A stretch of DNA of 64,000 nucleotides from Phycisphaerales bacterium (GTDB lineage: Bacteria > Planctomycetota > Phycisphaerae > Phycisphaerales > UBA1924), in the NCBI GenBank assembly GCA_015487555.1, contig WFPK01000115.1, forward strand, positions 1 through 64,000. Reading direction: 5' to 3'. Below are positions 1-9,117 of this stretch, piece after piece; the first letter of the stretch is position 1, and each line of letters begins with the position of its first letter. The notes under the pieces are model-generated. The model was given only the letters and a program-made list of their open reading frames with translations. It ran no database searches and was not told the DNA's origin. Both the position numbers and the translations under genes were made by a program.

Positions 1-246
1 GTCGCATTCCAAAACGGAAACACCGGTGAAGTCTTCCGGCCTGGAGCGAAGGCCGACCAGATCAACTGGCACTTCGATGACAATGAGCTTGGTGTCTTGC
101 AGTTCGTCCGTGACCAGCTCGGCGGACTCACGCCGTCGGCAATCAGTGATCTGTCTCACAGCGAGACCGCTTGGAAAAACACGCCACCGAAAGAAGTGAT
201 CAGCTACGAGAAGGCGATGGAGTTGTCGCTTTCGATTCCGGACTGA
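1..246 (+). CDS. Partial CDS (5' end outside window), possible Panacea/SocA-like antitoxin domain C-terminus
   Basis: Open frame from base 1 to TGA at 244-246: ...WHFDDNELGVLQFVRDQLGGLTPSAISDLSHSETAWKNTPPKEVISYEKAMELSLSIPD. LSHSETAWK resembles the Panacea/SocA family. Confidence 0.4.
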   Translation, partial: VAFQNGNTGEVFRPGAKADQINWHFDDNELGVLQFVRDQLGGLTPSAISDLSHSETAWKNTPPKEVISYEKAMELSLSIPD

Positions 247-260
247 TAAGGAGGCCCGCC

Positions 261-497
261 ATGGCCAAGAAGAGCAACACACATCACGTGACCTACGACA
301 AGAATGAAGGGGACTGGAAAGTGCTGCGTGGAGGCGCCGACCGTGCGAGCGGTCGATACGACACCAAGCAGCAGGCGATTGATGCCGCTCGCCAGATCAG
401 CCGCAACCAGAACACTGAGCTCAAGATCCACAACAAGGATGGCAGGATTGCTCAGTCGGACAGCCACGGCAACGATCCGTTTCCGCCGCGAGGTTAA
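261..497 (+). CDS. DUF2188-like small protein
   Basis: MAKKSNTHHVTYDKNEGDWKVLRGGADRASGRYDTKQQAIDAARQISRNQNTELKIHNKDGRI; start set at the ATG at 261 after a GAGG motif. Confidence 0.7.
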   Translation: MAKKSNTHHVTYDKNEGDWKVLRGGADRASGRYDTKQQAIDAARQISRNQNTELKIHNKDGRIAQSDSHGNDPFPPRG

Positions 498-527
498 CTG
501 CGATCACTGGGCACTCATGTAGACTGC

Positions 528-956
528 TCACGCAATCTGCTTCGGAATTGCATCACGGAACCGCCGCCACGCCTTCCGCTGCTTGTTCCAGTCCATCTCC
601 GCCACGATCGCTCGGATATCGCGTTCGGTGATCGGATCGCGCCCTGACACCGTTCGCGGAAGGAACAGGATCTCCTCCTGGATATCGGGGGCCAGGTTGA
701 GCATGTTCATGATCTGCGTGACGCGGGCACGGGTCACATGTCCCAGTCGTGCGATGTCGGCGTAATCGACCACCTCGCCAAAGCGGATCAACTCTTCGAA
801 CCGGATCGCCAAGGCCATCAGCCTTGAGACGCGAGGAACATTGCCCGGTGGTGGCAATGGCATCGCTGGTTCCTCGGCTATTGATCCATCACGCAACTCG
901 CAACGATTGCCACGGTGCCGATGGACAGAAAACTCAACGGTCAGTCCGTCGCTCAT
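528..956 (-). CDS. Small HTH-containing protein coupled to the recombinase
   Basis: ORF overlaps the recombinase stop by 4 nt; VDYADIARLGHVTRARVTQIMNMLNLAPDIQEEIL is HTH-like. Confidence 0.5.
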   Translation of the reverse strand: MSDGLTVEFSVHRHRGNRCELRDGSIAEEPAMPLPPPGNVPRVSRLMALAIRFEELIRFGEVVDYADIARLGHVTRARVTQIMNMLNLAPDIQEEILFLPRTVSGRDPITERDIRAIVAEMDWNKQRKAWRRFRDAIPKQIA

Positions 957-2509
957 GCTGGGACTCCTCCTTTCGTCAGTGTCTTGATGCCGTCCGGGCG
1001 GAAGGTGATCGACACCGTGCCCTTCCCGCCGTCGTATTCAACCCGTCGGATCAACAGATGCATGATCCGGGCTTGTTCACGCGGACACAGCGCATCCCAC
1101 ACCGGGTCGAAAGCTGCCATCGCGGTTTCCATATCTTCGCGGGTGACGATCCGGCTTCGCGCCATTTCCAGTCGTTGATGATTCTGGGTATATCGCAACT
1201 CCTCGTTGCGCTGTTGATCCTGCAGATCGACGAGTCTCGCCGCAGCATGCGGATCGGCATCCGCATCCCTCACCACCGATCGGATATCCCGACTGAGGCG
1301 CTTCTGCTCACGCTCTGCCGCCCGGCACTCCTGTTCGAACTCACGAATCTGTGACTCCTCCTGTTCTCGGGCCTGGGCGAGTGTTTCCGACAGCAGCGAT
1401 GCGTCGCGACCGATGCACCGAATCCGTTCAACCACGAACCGCTCGATCTCGGGGGCGGGGAGCGACCGTGATGGGCACGAATGCCAGCCTCGCTTCTGCG
1501 CCTGCCCGCAGATGTAGTAGCGGTACATCGTCGAGTTGTTCTTCTTCGTATAGGTGTGCCCCATCGCAAGCCCGCACGGCCCGCAATACAGCAACCCCTT
1601 CAGCAACGCCCCGTGCTTGTTGCGGGCATGCGTCCCACCCGTTCGAGCGTTCTCCCGGAGCAGATTCTGAACGCGATCGAAGACAGCCGCATCGATGATC
1701 GCATCGTGCTCGCCTTCATACACATGCTCGTAGTGGCGTACCTTGCCGATATAGGCGACATTGGAAAGAAGATTTCTGACGCGACACTTGTTGAAGGGCA
1801 CGCCGCCGTGCACGATCCCCTTGCGGCTTGTCCATCGCTTGGTGTGCCATCCTCGCCGATCAAGCTCGGCAACGGTCTTGAGCAGTGATTCCTTCTTCAA
1901 ATACAACTCGAAGATTGCCCGTACTTGCTTCGCTTCCTTGTCATTGACCACAAGGTGCGGCCCGCTGCGGTCGATGTCGTAGCCGAGGATCGGACGCCCG
2001 CCAGCCCACTTGCCTTTGCGCCGCGATGCCGCGATCTTGTCGCGGGTCCGCTCCGAAACGAGCTCTCGTTCGAACTGGGCGAATGACAAGAGAATGTTGA
2101 GCGTCAGCCGTCCCATCGAATGCGTCGTGTTGAACTGCTGGGTGACGGAGACAAACGAGACGCTGTGCTTCTCGAATGTCGCCATCATCCGCGAAAAGTC
2201 CATCAGCGATCGACTCAGGCGATCCACCTTGTAGACCACCACGCAATCGATCCGCCCGTCCTCGATGTCGGCCATCATTCTCGCCAAGGCCGGCCGATCC
2301 ATATTCCCGCCGGTGAAGCCACCATCGTCGTAGCGATCAGGCAGGCACACCCACCCCTCGGCTTTCTGGCTTGCGATGTACGCCTCGGCGGATTCCCGCT
2401 GGGCGTCGAGTGAGTTGAACGCCTGGTCGAGCCCTTCGTCTGTACTCTTGCGTGTGTAGATCGCGCAGCGGATCTCCGATGCTGTGTTTGTGCCATTTCG
2501 TCCGTTCAT
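953..2509 (-). CDS. Large serine recombinase / resolvase family protein
   Basis: AIYTRKSTDEGLDQAFNSLDAQRESAEAYI, VVYKVDRLSRSLMDF, GRLTLNILLSFAQFERELVSERTRDK; recombinase zinc-ribbon region CGPCGLAMGHTYTKKN. Confidence 0.95.
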   Translation of the reverse strand: MNGRNGTNTASEIRCAIYTRKSTDEGLDQAFNSLDAQRESAEAYIASQKAEGWVCLPDRYDDGGFTGGNMDRPALARMMADIEDGRIDCVVVYKVDRLSRSLMDFSRMMATFEKHSVSFVSVTQQFNTTHSMGRLTLNILLSFAQFERELVSERTRDKIAASRRKGKWAGGRPILGYDIDRSGPHLVVNDKEAKQVRAIFELYLKKESLLKTVAELDRRGWHTKRWTSRKGIVHGGVPFNKCRVRNLLSNVAYIGKVRHYEHVYEGEHDAIIDAAVFDRVQNLLRENARTGGTHARNKHGALLKGLLYCGPCGLAMGHTYTKKNNSTMYRYYICGQAQKRGWHSCPSRSLPAPEIERFVVERIRCIGRDASLLSETLAQAREQEESQIREFEQECRAAEREQKRLSRDIRSVVRDADADPHAAARLVDLQDQQRNEELRYTQNHQRLEMARSRIVTREDMETAMAAFDPVWDALCPREQARIMHLLIRRVEYDGGKGTVSITFRPDGIKTLTKGGVPA

Positions 2510-3018
2510 GAGTCGCCTCCCTTCTTGGTCGGCGGCTGCAAACCGAAGAAGCGGTATCCATTCCAATGCCCGCCCGTGACGGCCTTGGCCACAGCCGACA
2601 GCGATCGGTACACCTCGCCGTTGTATTCAAACCCCCGGCGAAGAACCTGCACCAGCACGACGCGCCCCTTGTACTTGCGCGAAAGCACCGTGCCCGGCAT
2701 CGGCAGCCGCTCGTCGATCGGTACATCAAACTTGTCGCGCACGACAAGGTCGCCCTTGACCGGAACATTCGCCTCATTCACAGTCGGCGGCCGCAGACGC
2801 AGATCGGCATCCGCTGCCAGTTCCCTCGCTCGCCGCCGGGCTCGGACAGACAGATCACCTTCGTGCTGTGCTTGCAACCGCCAGGCGATGCGTTTGATGA
2901 GGTATTGCTTGTGGTGTGATCGCGTGCGTTCGCCAAAGACCTCGATGTACCGATCCTGAAGTTCTCGTACGGTCATTCCCTTGAGTGTCGCGATCATCGC
3001 GTTGAAGTTCATCGTCAT
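2506..3018 (-). CDS. DUF2924 domain-containing protein
   Basis: RELQDRYIEVFGERTRSHHKQYLIKRIAWRLQ..., PGTVLSRKYKGRVVLVQVLRRGFEYNGEVYRSLSAVAKAVTGGHWNGYRFFGL; family commonly found beside serine recombinases. Confidence 0.75.
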   Translation of the reverse strand: MTMNFNAMIATLKGMTVRELQDRYIEVFGERTRSHHKQYLIKRIAWRLQAQHEGDLSVRARRRARELAADADLRLRPPTVNEANVPVKGDLVVRDKFDVPIDERLPMPGTVLSRKYKGRVVLVQVLRRGFEYNGEVYRSLSAVAKAVTGGHWNGYRFFGLQPPTKKGGDS

Positions 3019-3251
3019 GCGTCGGCTCTCCGTTCTCCGGTTCCGTCAACCGGTTCGTCCATGAGGGCGTCGGCACGCGCAGGGTCAAGGCATGTTGCGG
3101 CAGGTTCTGGCGAGATTTCGCTCAATTTGCCCGAAGTCCGCCACTTGGCCACCAATCGGCGACAGCCCTGCGCGAAGATCGCAGCGATCTCTTCAAGACG
3201 CTCGTCGGATGTGAGTTCGTCGGGGTCAACGAGTCGGTGCGTTCTGGGCAT
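3015..3251 (-). CDS. Hypothetical protein in the recombinase operon
   Basis: MPRTHRLVDPDELTSDERLEEIAAIFAQGCRRLVAKWRTS; 4-nt overlap with the DUF2924 gene. Confidence 0.45.
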   Translation of the reverse strand: MPRTHRLVDPDELTSDERLEEIAAIFAQGCRRLVAKWRTSGKLSEISPEPAATCLDPARADALMDEPVDGTGERRADA

Positions 3252-3632
3252 GGCGATGGCCTTGGCGAGGAATGAGCCCACGCCAACCTGCGCTCTGCGC
3301 CCGGTCCATCGTCTGGCAATCTCAGGGTGTCGTTGGAGCCGCTCGAATCAGGCGGCCACTACTAATCACATACGCCACAAGAGTTCGAAATGACAACGGG
3401 GTGCGAACAACACCCCGCGTTTACCCGGCGGAGGGTGTAAACCAGAGACTCTGAGAGTTTGAGAGTTCAGGCCGGGATCGCGGTCAAACGGGCCGTGGTT
3501 CTGTTCGATGCCCGATGCTGGCGAATCCAGACCGAGAGCGCTGCGGATCTGGCCAATCGCCAGAAGCCTCGCTGGTGCGTGGATTTACAGCGATCTCTGT
3601 CCCCGAGCCCATGTGGTACTGGCTGTAAACAA

Positions 3633-3661
3633 AAACGCCACCGCGGTTTGCGATGGCGTTT
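3633..3661 (-). terminator. Rho-independent terminator downstream of tRNA-Asn
   Basis: Minus strand AAACGCCATCGC-AAACC-GCGGTGGCGTTT followed by TTGTTT. Confidence 0.75.
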
Positions 3662-3665
3662 GAAG

Positions 3666-3738
<73 letters not shown>

Positions 3739-4148
3739 TACGAATGCGAGACTAAGGCTAGCCTCGAACTCCCGTCGGTCAAGTCCTAGGCTCACTTCGA
3801 ATCCACTTTGAGATTCGTTTTTCAACCACCAAAGACCATCTTCCAAAGCTGATCGCCCAAACGCCCATAGAACCATATCGCGAGCCAACATCACAGGCCG
3901 CCTGTACGCCATTCGATTGCTGTCTGGATTTTGTCCCTGGCTGTGATCTGATGCCTGGCGTTGGCCTGTGCATTGGGGGGCGATCTGTTTCGGGTCGAGT
4001 CCGAGGCATACACCAGGCTTGGACGCAATCACCCCCTTATACGCTGATCGACATAGGACGCTCACCAGCGAGACCCGGATTGGATACCCTCAGCTCCGCA
4101 GCAATGATGGGCGAGGGGATTACTTGTTGCGTCCCTTATTTATGTCCC

Positions 4149-5273
4149 TCATTTGCGTCCCTTGATCTTCACTTTGCCCGAGCCCTTGACGATTTTGCCG
4201 ATGATATGCACCTTTTCGCCCGATTTGGTCAGTCTGCGCACCACAGCGTCGGCGAAGGTGGGGCGGACGATCAGGCAATACCCGATGCCCATGTTGAACA
4301 CCACCCGCATCTCGGCTTCGTCGATGTTGCCTTTGGATTGGAGCAGATCGAAGATCGGTGGGGGTGTCCACGCTCGTTCATCGATCACCGCATCGACCTG
4401 ATCGTGGATGGCCCGGTTGAGGTTGCCCTCCATGCCGCCGCCGGTGATGTGGGCCATGCCGGAGATGATCTTTTTGACCTTATAGGCCCGCAGGAGCTTG
4501 ACGATCGAGTCGGCATAGATGCGGGTGGGCTCGAGCAAGACCTCGCCGAGTGTTCGATCGGTGTCGAGTTCTCGATAGGTCTTGCCCAGCTTGAGCTTGG
4601 CGTGCTTGATGACCTTGCGGACGAGGGAGTACCCGTTGGAGTGGACGCCTGAGCTTTCGAGCCCGATGATGATGTCCCCGGGCTCAACCCGCAGCGGGTT
4701 CGTCGCCTTCTTGAGTTCAACAACCCCGACACTAAACCCGGCCAGGTCGTAGTCGCCTGGTTTGTAGAGATCGTTCATCTCGGCGGTCTCGCCTCCGATC
4801 AGTGCGCATCCTGCGAGCTTGCATCCTTCACTGATGCCCTTGACGATGGAGTAGAGGACATCCTGATCGACCGTGTTGACCGCGATGTAATCAAGGAACA
4901 ACAACGGCTCGGCCCCCTGCACAATCAGGTCATTGACATTCATCGCGACCAGATCAATCCCGACGGTATCGTGGATGCCCATCTCGATCGCCAGATGCAC
5001 CTTGGTGCCAACCCCGTCGGCGCAGGCGACGAGGACGGGGTCTTTGTGGTTGTGTTTGAAGAGCTGTTCGTTGTAGTCGAGCCGAAAGAGCCCAGCGAAC
5101 CCGCCGGGGTTGTCGATCACGCGTTGCCCGTGTGTTCTTCGGAGCAATGAACCGATCGAGCCTACGAACTTGTCGCCCGCCTCAATACTGACCCCCGAAT
5201 CGGCATAGGTGAGCCGACGCTTCGAGGCGGGTTTGGGCGAACGGGTCGATTTTCGCGTGGTTTTGGTGGGCAT
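4149..5273 (-). CDS. purM: Phosphoribosylformylglycinamidine cyclo-ligase
   Basis: LTYADSGVSIEAGDKFVGSI, CADGVGTKVHLAIEMG, HDTVGIDLVAMNVNDLIVQGAEPLLFLDYIAV, GGETAEMNDLYKPGDYDLAGFSVG, HITGGGMEGNL. Confidence 0.95.
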   Translation of the reverse strand: MPTKTTRKSTRSPKPASKRRLTYADSGVSIEAGDKFVGSIGSLLRRTHGQRVIDNPGGFAGLFRLDYNEQLFKHNHKDPVLVACADGVGTKVHLAIEMGIHDTVGIDLVAMNVNDLIVQGAEPLLFLDYIAVNTVDQDVLYSIVKGISEGCKLAGCALIGGETAEMNDLYKPGDYDLAGFSVGVVELKKATNPLRVEPGDIIIGLESSGVHSNGYSLVRKVIKHAKLKLGKTYRELDTDRTLGEVLLEPTRIYADSIVKLLRAYKVKKIISGMAHITGGGMEGNLNRAIHDQVDAVIDERAWTPPPIFDLLQSKGNIDEAEMRVVFNMGIGYCLIVRPTFADAVVRRLTKSGEKVHIIGKIVKGSGKVKIKGRK

Positions 5274-5306
5274 GAAAAGACAGTAGGGCCCGTTGTGCGG
5301 GTTGGC

Positions 5307-6569
5307 TCAGGGCTGAGCCACCAGATCGCGCATCTCGAACCTCCGGAGATACTTTTCGAGGCATCGGCTGTCTTCCTCATCCGCGATCCCGTCGCCATTG
5401 ATATCGGCTGGGGTCTGGATCAGAGTGTGGAGATCGTCGAGATCAATCCGTCCATCGGCATTGACATCGGCTGCGCATCCCCCGAGCCCCATCAGGAACT
5501 CCTGGTATCCGGGTTTGGGTGTCCCGTCGTTCCAGATCAGCCCCAGCGTGCCCAGATACTCAATAAACTCAGGCGTGTCGATCCCGTAATACTCACTAAA
5601 GTATGCAACCTGCTCATCGCTCCAGTCGCCGAGTGTCAGGAATGACCAGAACCGGATTTGTGGATGCGATGCCATCTCCGGGAAGAGGGTTTCGACGAAC
5701 TGGCGTTGGAGCTCGACCGAGCCGCCGATGGTCGTGTCGGTCGCCCACCCTGATGGGATGCCGATCTCCTGGAACAGAATCTGCTTTTCGCCAGCGAGGC
5801 CGACCAGATCGTCAAGCACCTGCGGGAAGAGCGAAGCCTCGAGCACGCCGGTCTCGTCGATGTGGTAATAGGTGTACGAGATCGCATCAGAGACATCGAG
5901 CACAGGCGTCCAGGTCTTTGGGCTGACGAGCACATTGCTCGTCAGCGTCGCCCCGACCGCCAGCTGGGGAGCAATGGACTGGATCCGCTCTTTGGCCGCT
6001 TGGACAAAGCTCGTGTAAGCTTCGATCTGATCGGGGCGCTGGGCAAGCCAGATATCGACCTCGTTGCCCACCGAGAGATAAAACCCGTCGTGCTCGATCA
6101 GAATTGGCACCACCACATCGAGCAGCTCGCCAAACCGAGCGATCATCTCAGGCGAATCAAACCGCATCCCCGGCGCAAGCTCTCGCTCGTCACCCGGATC
6201 ACGGTACTCCCAGGGCACTTGGAGGTTGTTGGTGTCAATCGTGGCGATCACCAGATATGGCGTGAGTCCCAAGACGGTGATGTTTTCGAGTGATTGGACG
6301 AGCTCAGCCGTATTGATCGACCCGTCCGCGTTGAGCATGTCTGCCCAGTTCACAAACCCGGCCAACCCGTGCATGCCACGATCCAGCAACTCAATATACG
6401 CCTCATCAATGGCGTCCTGGTGGGGCGGGTCGATCTGGGAATACAGGATGCCGATGGACTGCTGCGTATCGAGCAGTGGGAGCAGCCCCGGTGGAGTCTG
6501 GGCTGCGTGGGTTGTTGTGCTTATGCCAAGTATCGCCAAGGTGGCTGGGAGCGAACGCAGAGTTGACAT
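5307..6569 (-). CDS. Secreted glycoside-hydrolase-like protein with C-terminal dockerin/EF-hand-like repeats
   Basis: Signal peptide; TIM-barrel-like motifs (FYLSVGNEVDIWLAQRP, ILFQEIGIPSG); C-terminal DVNADGRIDLDDLHTLI...DINGDGIADEEDS. Confidence 0.65.
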   Translation of the reverse strand: MSTLRSLPATLAILGISTTTHAAQTPPGLLPLLDTQQSIGILYSQIDPPHQDAIDEAYIELLDRGMHGLAGFVNWADMLNADGSINTAELVQSLENITVLGLTPYLVIATIDTNNLQVPWEYRDPGDERELAPGMRFDSPEMIARFGELLDVVVPILIEHDGFYLSVGNEVDIWLAQRPDQIEAYTSFVQAAKERIQSIAPQLAVGATLTSNVLVSPKTWTPVLDVSDAISYTYYHIDETGVLEASLFPQVLDDLVGLAGEKQILFQEIGIPSGWATDTTIGGSVELQRQFVETLFPEMASHPQIRFWSFLTLGDWSDEQVAYFSEYYGIDTPEFIEYLGTLGLIWNDGTPKPGYQEFLMGLGGCAADVNADGRIDLDDLHTLIQTPADINGDGIADEEDSRCLEKYLRRFEMRDLVAQP

Positions 6570-6727
6570 CGAGACCTCCGATCAGACTCTTCACTCTTTG
6601 GGTATTGCAAGGCTCTGCTTTCAGCATTGATCGGCGATCTGGACGATTCCCTGAGCTAGAATCGCGGGTATAATCCGTTCATCCGAAACTATGACTGAAT
6701 CAATGGCCCCACACAAGGACCACCGCC

Positions 6728-7909
6728 ATGCCCGAAACCCAGCTCTTTACCTCCGAATCCGTCTCCATGGGGCACCCAGACAAGGTCTCCGATCAAATCT
6801 CAGACGCGATCCTCGACGCGATGCTTACCAATGACCCATTCTCCCGCGTCGCGGTTGAAACGATGGTCTCGACGGGCATGGCCGTCATCGCGGGCGAAGT
6901 GACCACCGAGGGGTATGTCGATATCCCCGAAATTGTCCGAGGCGTCATCCGAGACATCGGATACAACGACGGCGATATGCGCTTCGATGCCGAGTCCTGC
7001 GCCGTTATGGTCTCGATCAACCAGCAATCCCCAGATATCGCCCAGGGTGTCAACAAAGAAGGCGCAGGGGACCAGGGCATGATGTTCGGGTTCGCCTGCA
7101 AAGAAACCGAAGAGCTTATGCCTTTGCCGATCATGCTCAGCCATAAGCTCGTCGCTCAGCACGCCCATTGCCGAAGGCAGGACACCATCGCCGGGCTGCG
7201 CCCAGATGCCAAGAGCCAGGTGACGGTCGAATACGATCACGGCAAACCCGTCCGCGTCGATACCGTCGTCCTCTCTACCCAGCACGACAGCTCGTGGAAC
7301 GATCGTCAGGATCAGCTCGAACGAGAAGTCATCGAGCACATCATCAAGCCAGTTCTGGGCGAATGGTGGAACCCGGGCATCAAGGTCCATGTCAATCCCA
7401 CAGGGCGATTCGAAATCGGTGGGCCGCATGGCGATTGTGGATTGACGGGACGCAAGATCATCGTCGATACCTATGGCGGACGCGGACGGCACGGCGGGGG
7501 CGCATTTAGCGGCAAAGACCCCACCAAGGTCGATCGCTCCGCAGCCTACATGGCACGGTACATCGCCAAGAATGTCGTGGCTGCCGATCTGGCTGACGAG
7601 TGTGAGGTACAACTCTCGTATGCGATCGGTGTCGCCGAGCCCACGAGTGTCTACATCGACACCTTCGGCACCGCCAAGTGCGACGAGGACGCCATCTCGG
7701 CAGCGGTTCGCAAGATATTCCCATTGACCCCGCGAGGGATCATCGAGACTCTTGAACTTCGCAAACCGATCTATCGCAAGACTGCAAGGCACGGGCACTT
7801 TGGGCGCAAGGCGGTCGAGAAGAACGGGCTGAACTTCTTCAACTGGGAAAAGACCGACAAGGCCGAGGCACTCAAAGCCGAGTGCTGCCAGGCCTCGACT
7901 GGCGTCTGA
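6728..7909 (+). CDS. metK: S-adenosylmethionine synthetase
   Basis: [71 protein letters not shown]. Confidence 0.97.
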   Translation: MPETQLFTSESVSMGHPDKVSDQISDAILDAMLTNDPFSRVAVETMVSTGMAVIAGEVTTEGYVDIPEIVRGVIRDIGYNDGDMRFDAESCAVMVSINQQSPDIAQGVNKEGAGDQGMMFGFACKETEELMPLPIMLSHKLVAQHAHCRRQDTIAGLRPDAKSQVTVEYDHGKPVRVDTVVLSTQHDSSWNDRQDQLEREVIEHIIKPVLGEWWNPGIKVHVNPTGRFEIGGPHGDCGLTGRKIIVDTYGGRGRHGGGAFSGKDPTKVDRSAAYMARYIAKNVVAADLADECEVQLSYAIGVAEPTSVYIDTFGTAKCDEDAISAAVRKIFPLTPRGIIETLELRKPIYRKTARHGHFGRKAVEKNGLNFFNWEKTDKAEALKAECCQASTGV

Positions 7910-7920
7910 GCGTGAATCCT

Positions 7921-7960
7921 CTTGGGTGTATTGGCTCGGTGCATTGGCCGGGTGTATTGG
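7921..7960. repeat. Imperfect 13-bp tandem repeat, 3 copies
   Basis: cttgggtgtattgg / ctcggtgcattgg / ccgggtgtattgg immediately downstream of metK. Confidence 0.6.
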
Positions 7961-8106
7961 GGTTTGTTTGACCAGGCCGTCCCAAATGAAAGACGAGCTA
8001 CGCCCATGCCCTGGGCGTGAGTCCTTCTTTGTAGCCTTTTCTTTGTAGTCTTTTTATTGGCAACCTCTTTGTTGCTGGCGCAGACTTGGGGCTTGCGAGC
8101 GATTCA

Positions 8107-9117
8107 TCACCTGCCCGGCTCGTCCAAAAGCCGTTCGAGCGCCTGGCGGTAGTGGGCGAGGGCTTGGTCTTTGTTGCCTTGCGCTTCAGCGACTCGCCCG
8201 AGGTAGTAGTGCGTTCGTGCGGGGTCTGGGTTGAGTTTGAGTGCTTGGGTCAGCACCGCCTGGGCTTGTTCATCGTTGCCCTGACGAAAGAGCACGATCC
8301 CTTCGAGGAGCATCGCGTGCCGATGCCCAGCATCGACGCGTTGGACCTGCTTGATGTACGCGCTTGCCTCGTCGATTCGATCAAGGTGCAGGTACAGCTC
8401 GGCCAAATCCAAACGGACATCGAGACTCTGGGGGTCGAGCTCGAGGGCGCTGAGCAGCTCTTTCTCGGCAGCCTCGTCGAGCCCTTTCTCGCGCATGAGT
8501 CGGGCGACCGCCCGATGCCGTGCTGCCTGGCTCGCGGGTGAACTTGTGGGCAGCTGTCTGGCTTTGAGATATTCGCTCAGCCCGGCATCATCAAGTGTCC
8601 CCAATGCATGGCGGATGTATCCTTCGAGCACATAGGGGTAGTTGGGGCTGTGGGTCGAGAGCGCGTGAATCAGCTTGCCATCGGGATCAATAATCAGTGT
8701 CGATGGAAATGCGATCAGCCCCAGATCGGCATAGAGTGTGCGCTGGGGGTCAAAGCTCAGGGGCTCGTCAATTCCTTTCTCCTTCCAGAACTCGGCGAAG
8801 TAGTCTGCCTGATCGGTGTCGGCGGTCACAAAGACCAGATGGATCGGCTGATCCTTGAGGTCTTTGACGACTTTGCTCGCGTCGGCGATCGCCCGCTCGG
8901 ACCCGCGCTGCTTGGCGATGACATAGATCAGCACACGCACCTCGCCTTGGTGGGCATCGTGCTCGATGGGTTCTCCAGAGCGGGTGAAGAGCTGGTAGGG
9001 TGGGATGAGATCGCCGGGGATAATTTTTTTACCATCGCCTTGGGCAGAAGCCCCCCCGAGCAGTCCTGCGCAGACAAGGCAGCATCCCACCAGAGTGGAT
9101 TTTACGGTCCTATTCAT
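8107..9117 (-). CDS. Thioredoxin/TlpA-like domain plus TPR repeat protein
   Basis: Signal peptide; GDLIPPYQLFTRSGEPIEHDAHQGEVRVLIYVIAKQRGSERAIAD...FPSTLIIDPDGKLIHALSTHSP; C-terminal TPRs (LNPDPARTHYYLGRVAEAQGNKDQALAHYRQALE). Confidence 0.75.
   Translation of the reverse strand: MNRTVKSTLVGCCLVCAGLLGGASAQGDGKKIIPGDLIPPYQLFTRSGEPIEHDAHQGEVRVLIYVIAKQRGSERAIADASKVVKDLKDQPIHLVFVTADTDQADYFAEFWKEKGIDEPLSFDPQRTLYADLGLIAFPSTLIIDPDGKLIHALSTHSPNYPYVLEGYIRHALGTLDDAGLSEYLKARQLPTSSPASQAARHRAVARLMREKGLDEAAEKELLSALELDPQSLDVRLDLAELYLHLDRIDEASAYIKQVQRVDAGHRHAMLLEGIVLFRQGNDEQAQAVLTQALKLNPDPARTHYYLGRVAEAQGNKDQALAHYRQALERLLDEPGR

Larger units (their letters stand above)
528..3251 (-). mobile_element. Terminal module of an integrative element/prophage remnant (serine recombinase, DUF2924, small ORFs)
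   Basis: Four overlapping minus-strand ORFs including a large serine recombinase, ending close to tRNA-Asn; the other end lies outside the window. Confidence 0.55.

Noticed and set aside
6600-6727. SAM riboswitch upstream of metK
   Set aside because: I looked for a structured leader; no convincing conserved core or terminator was visible.
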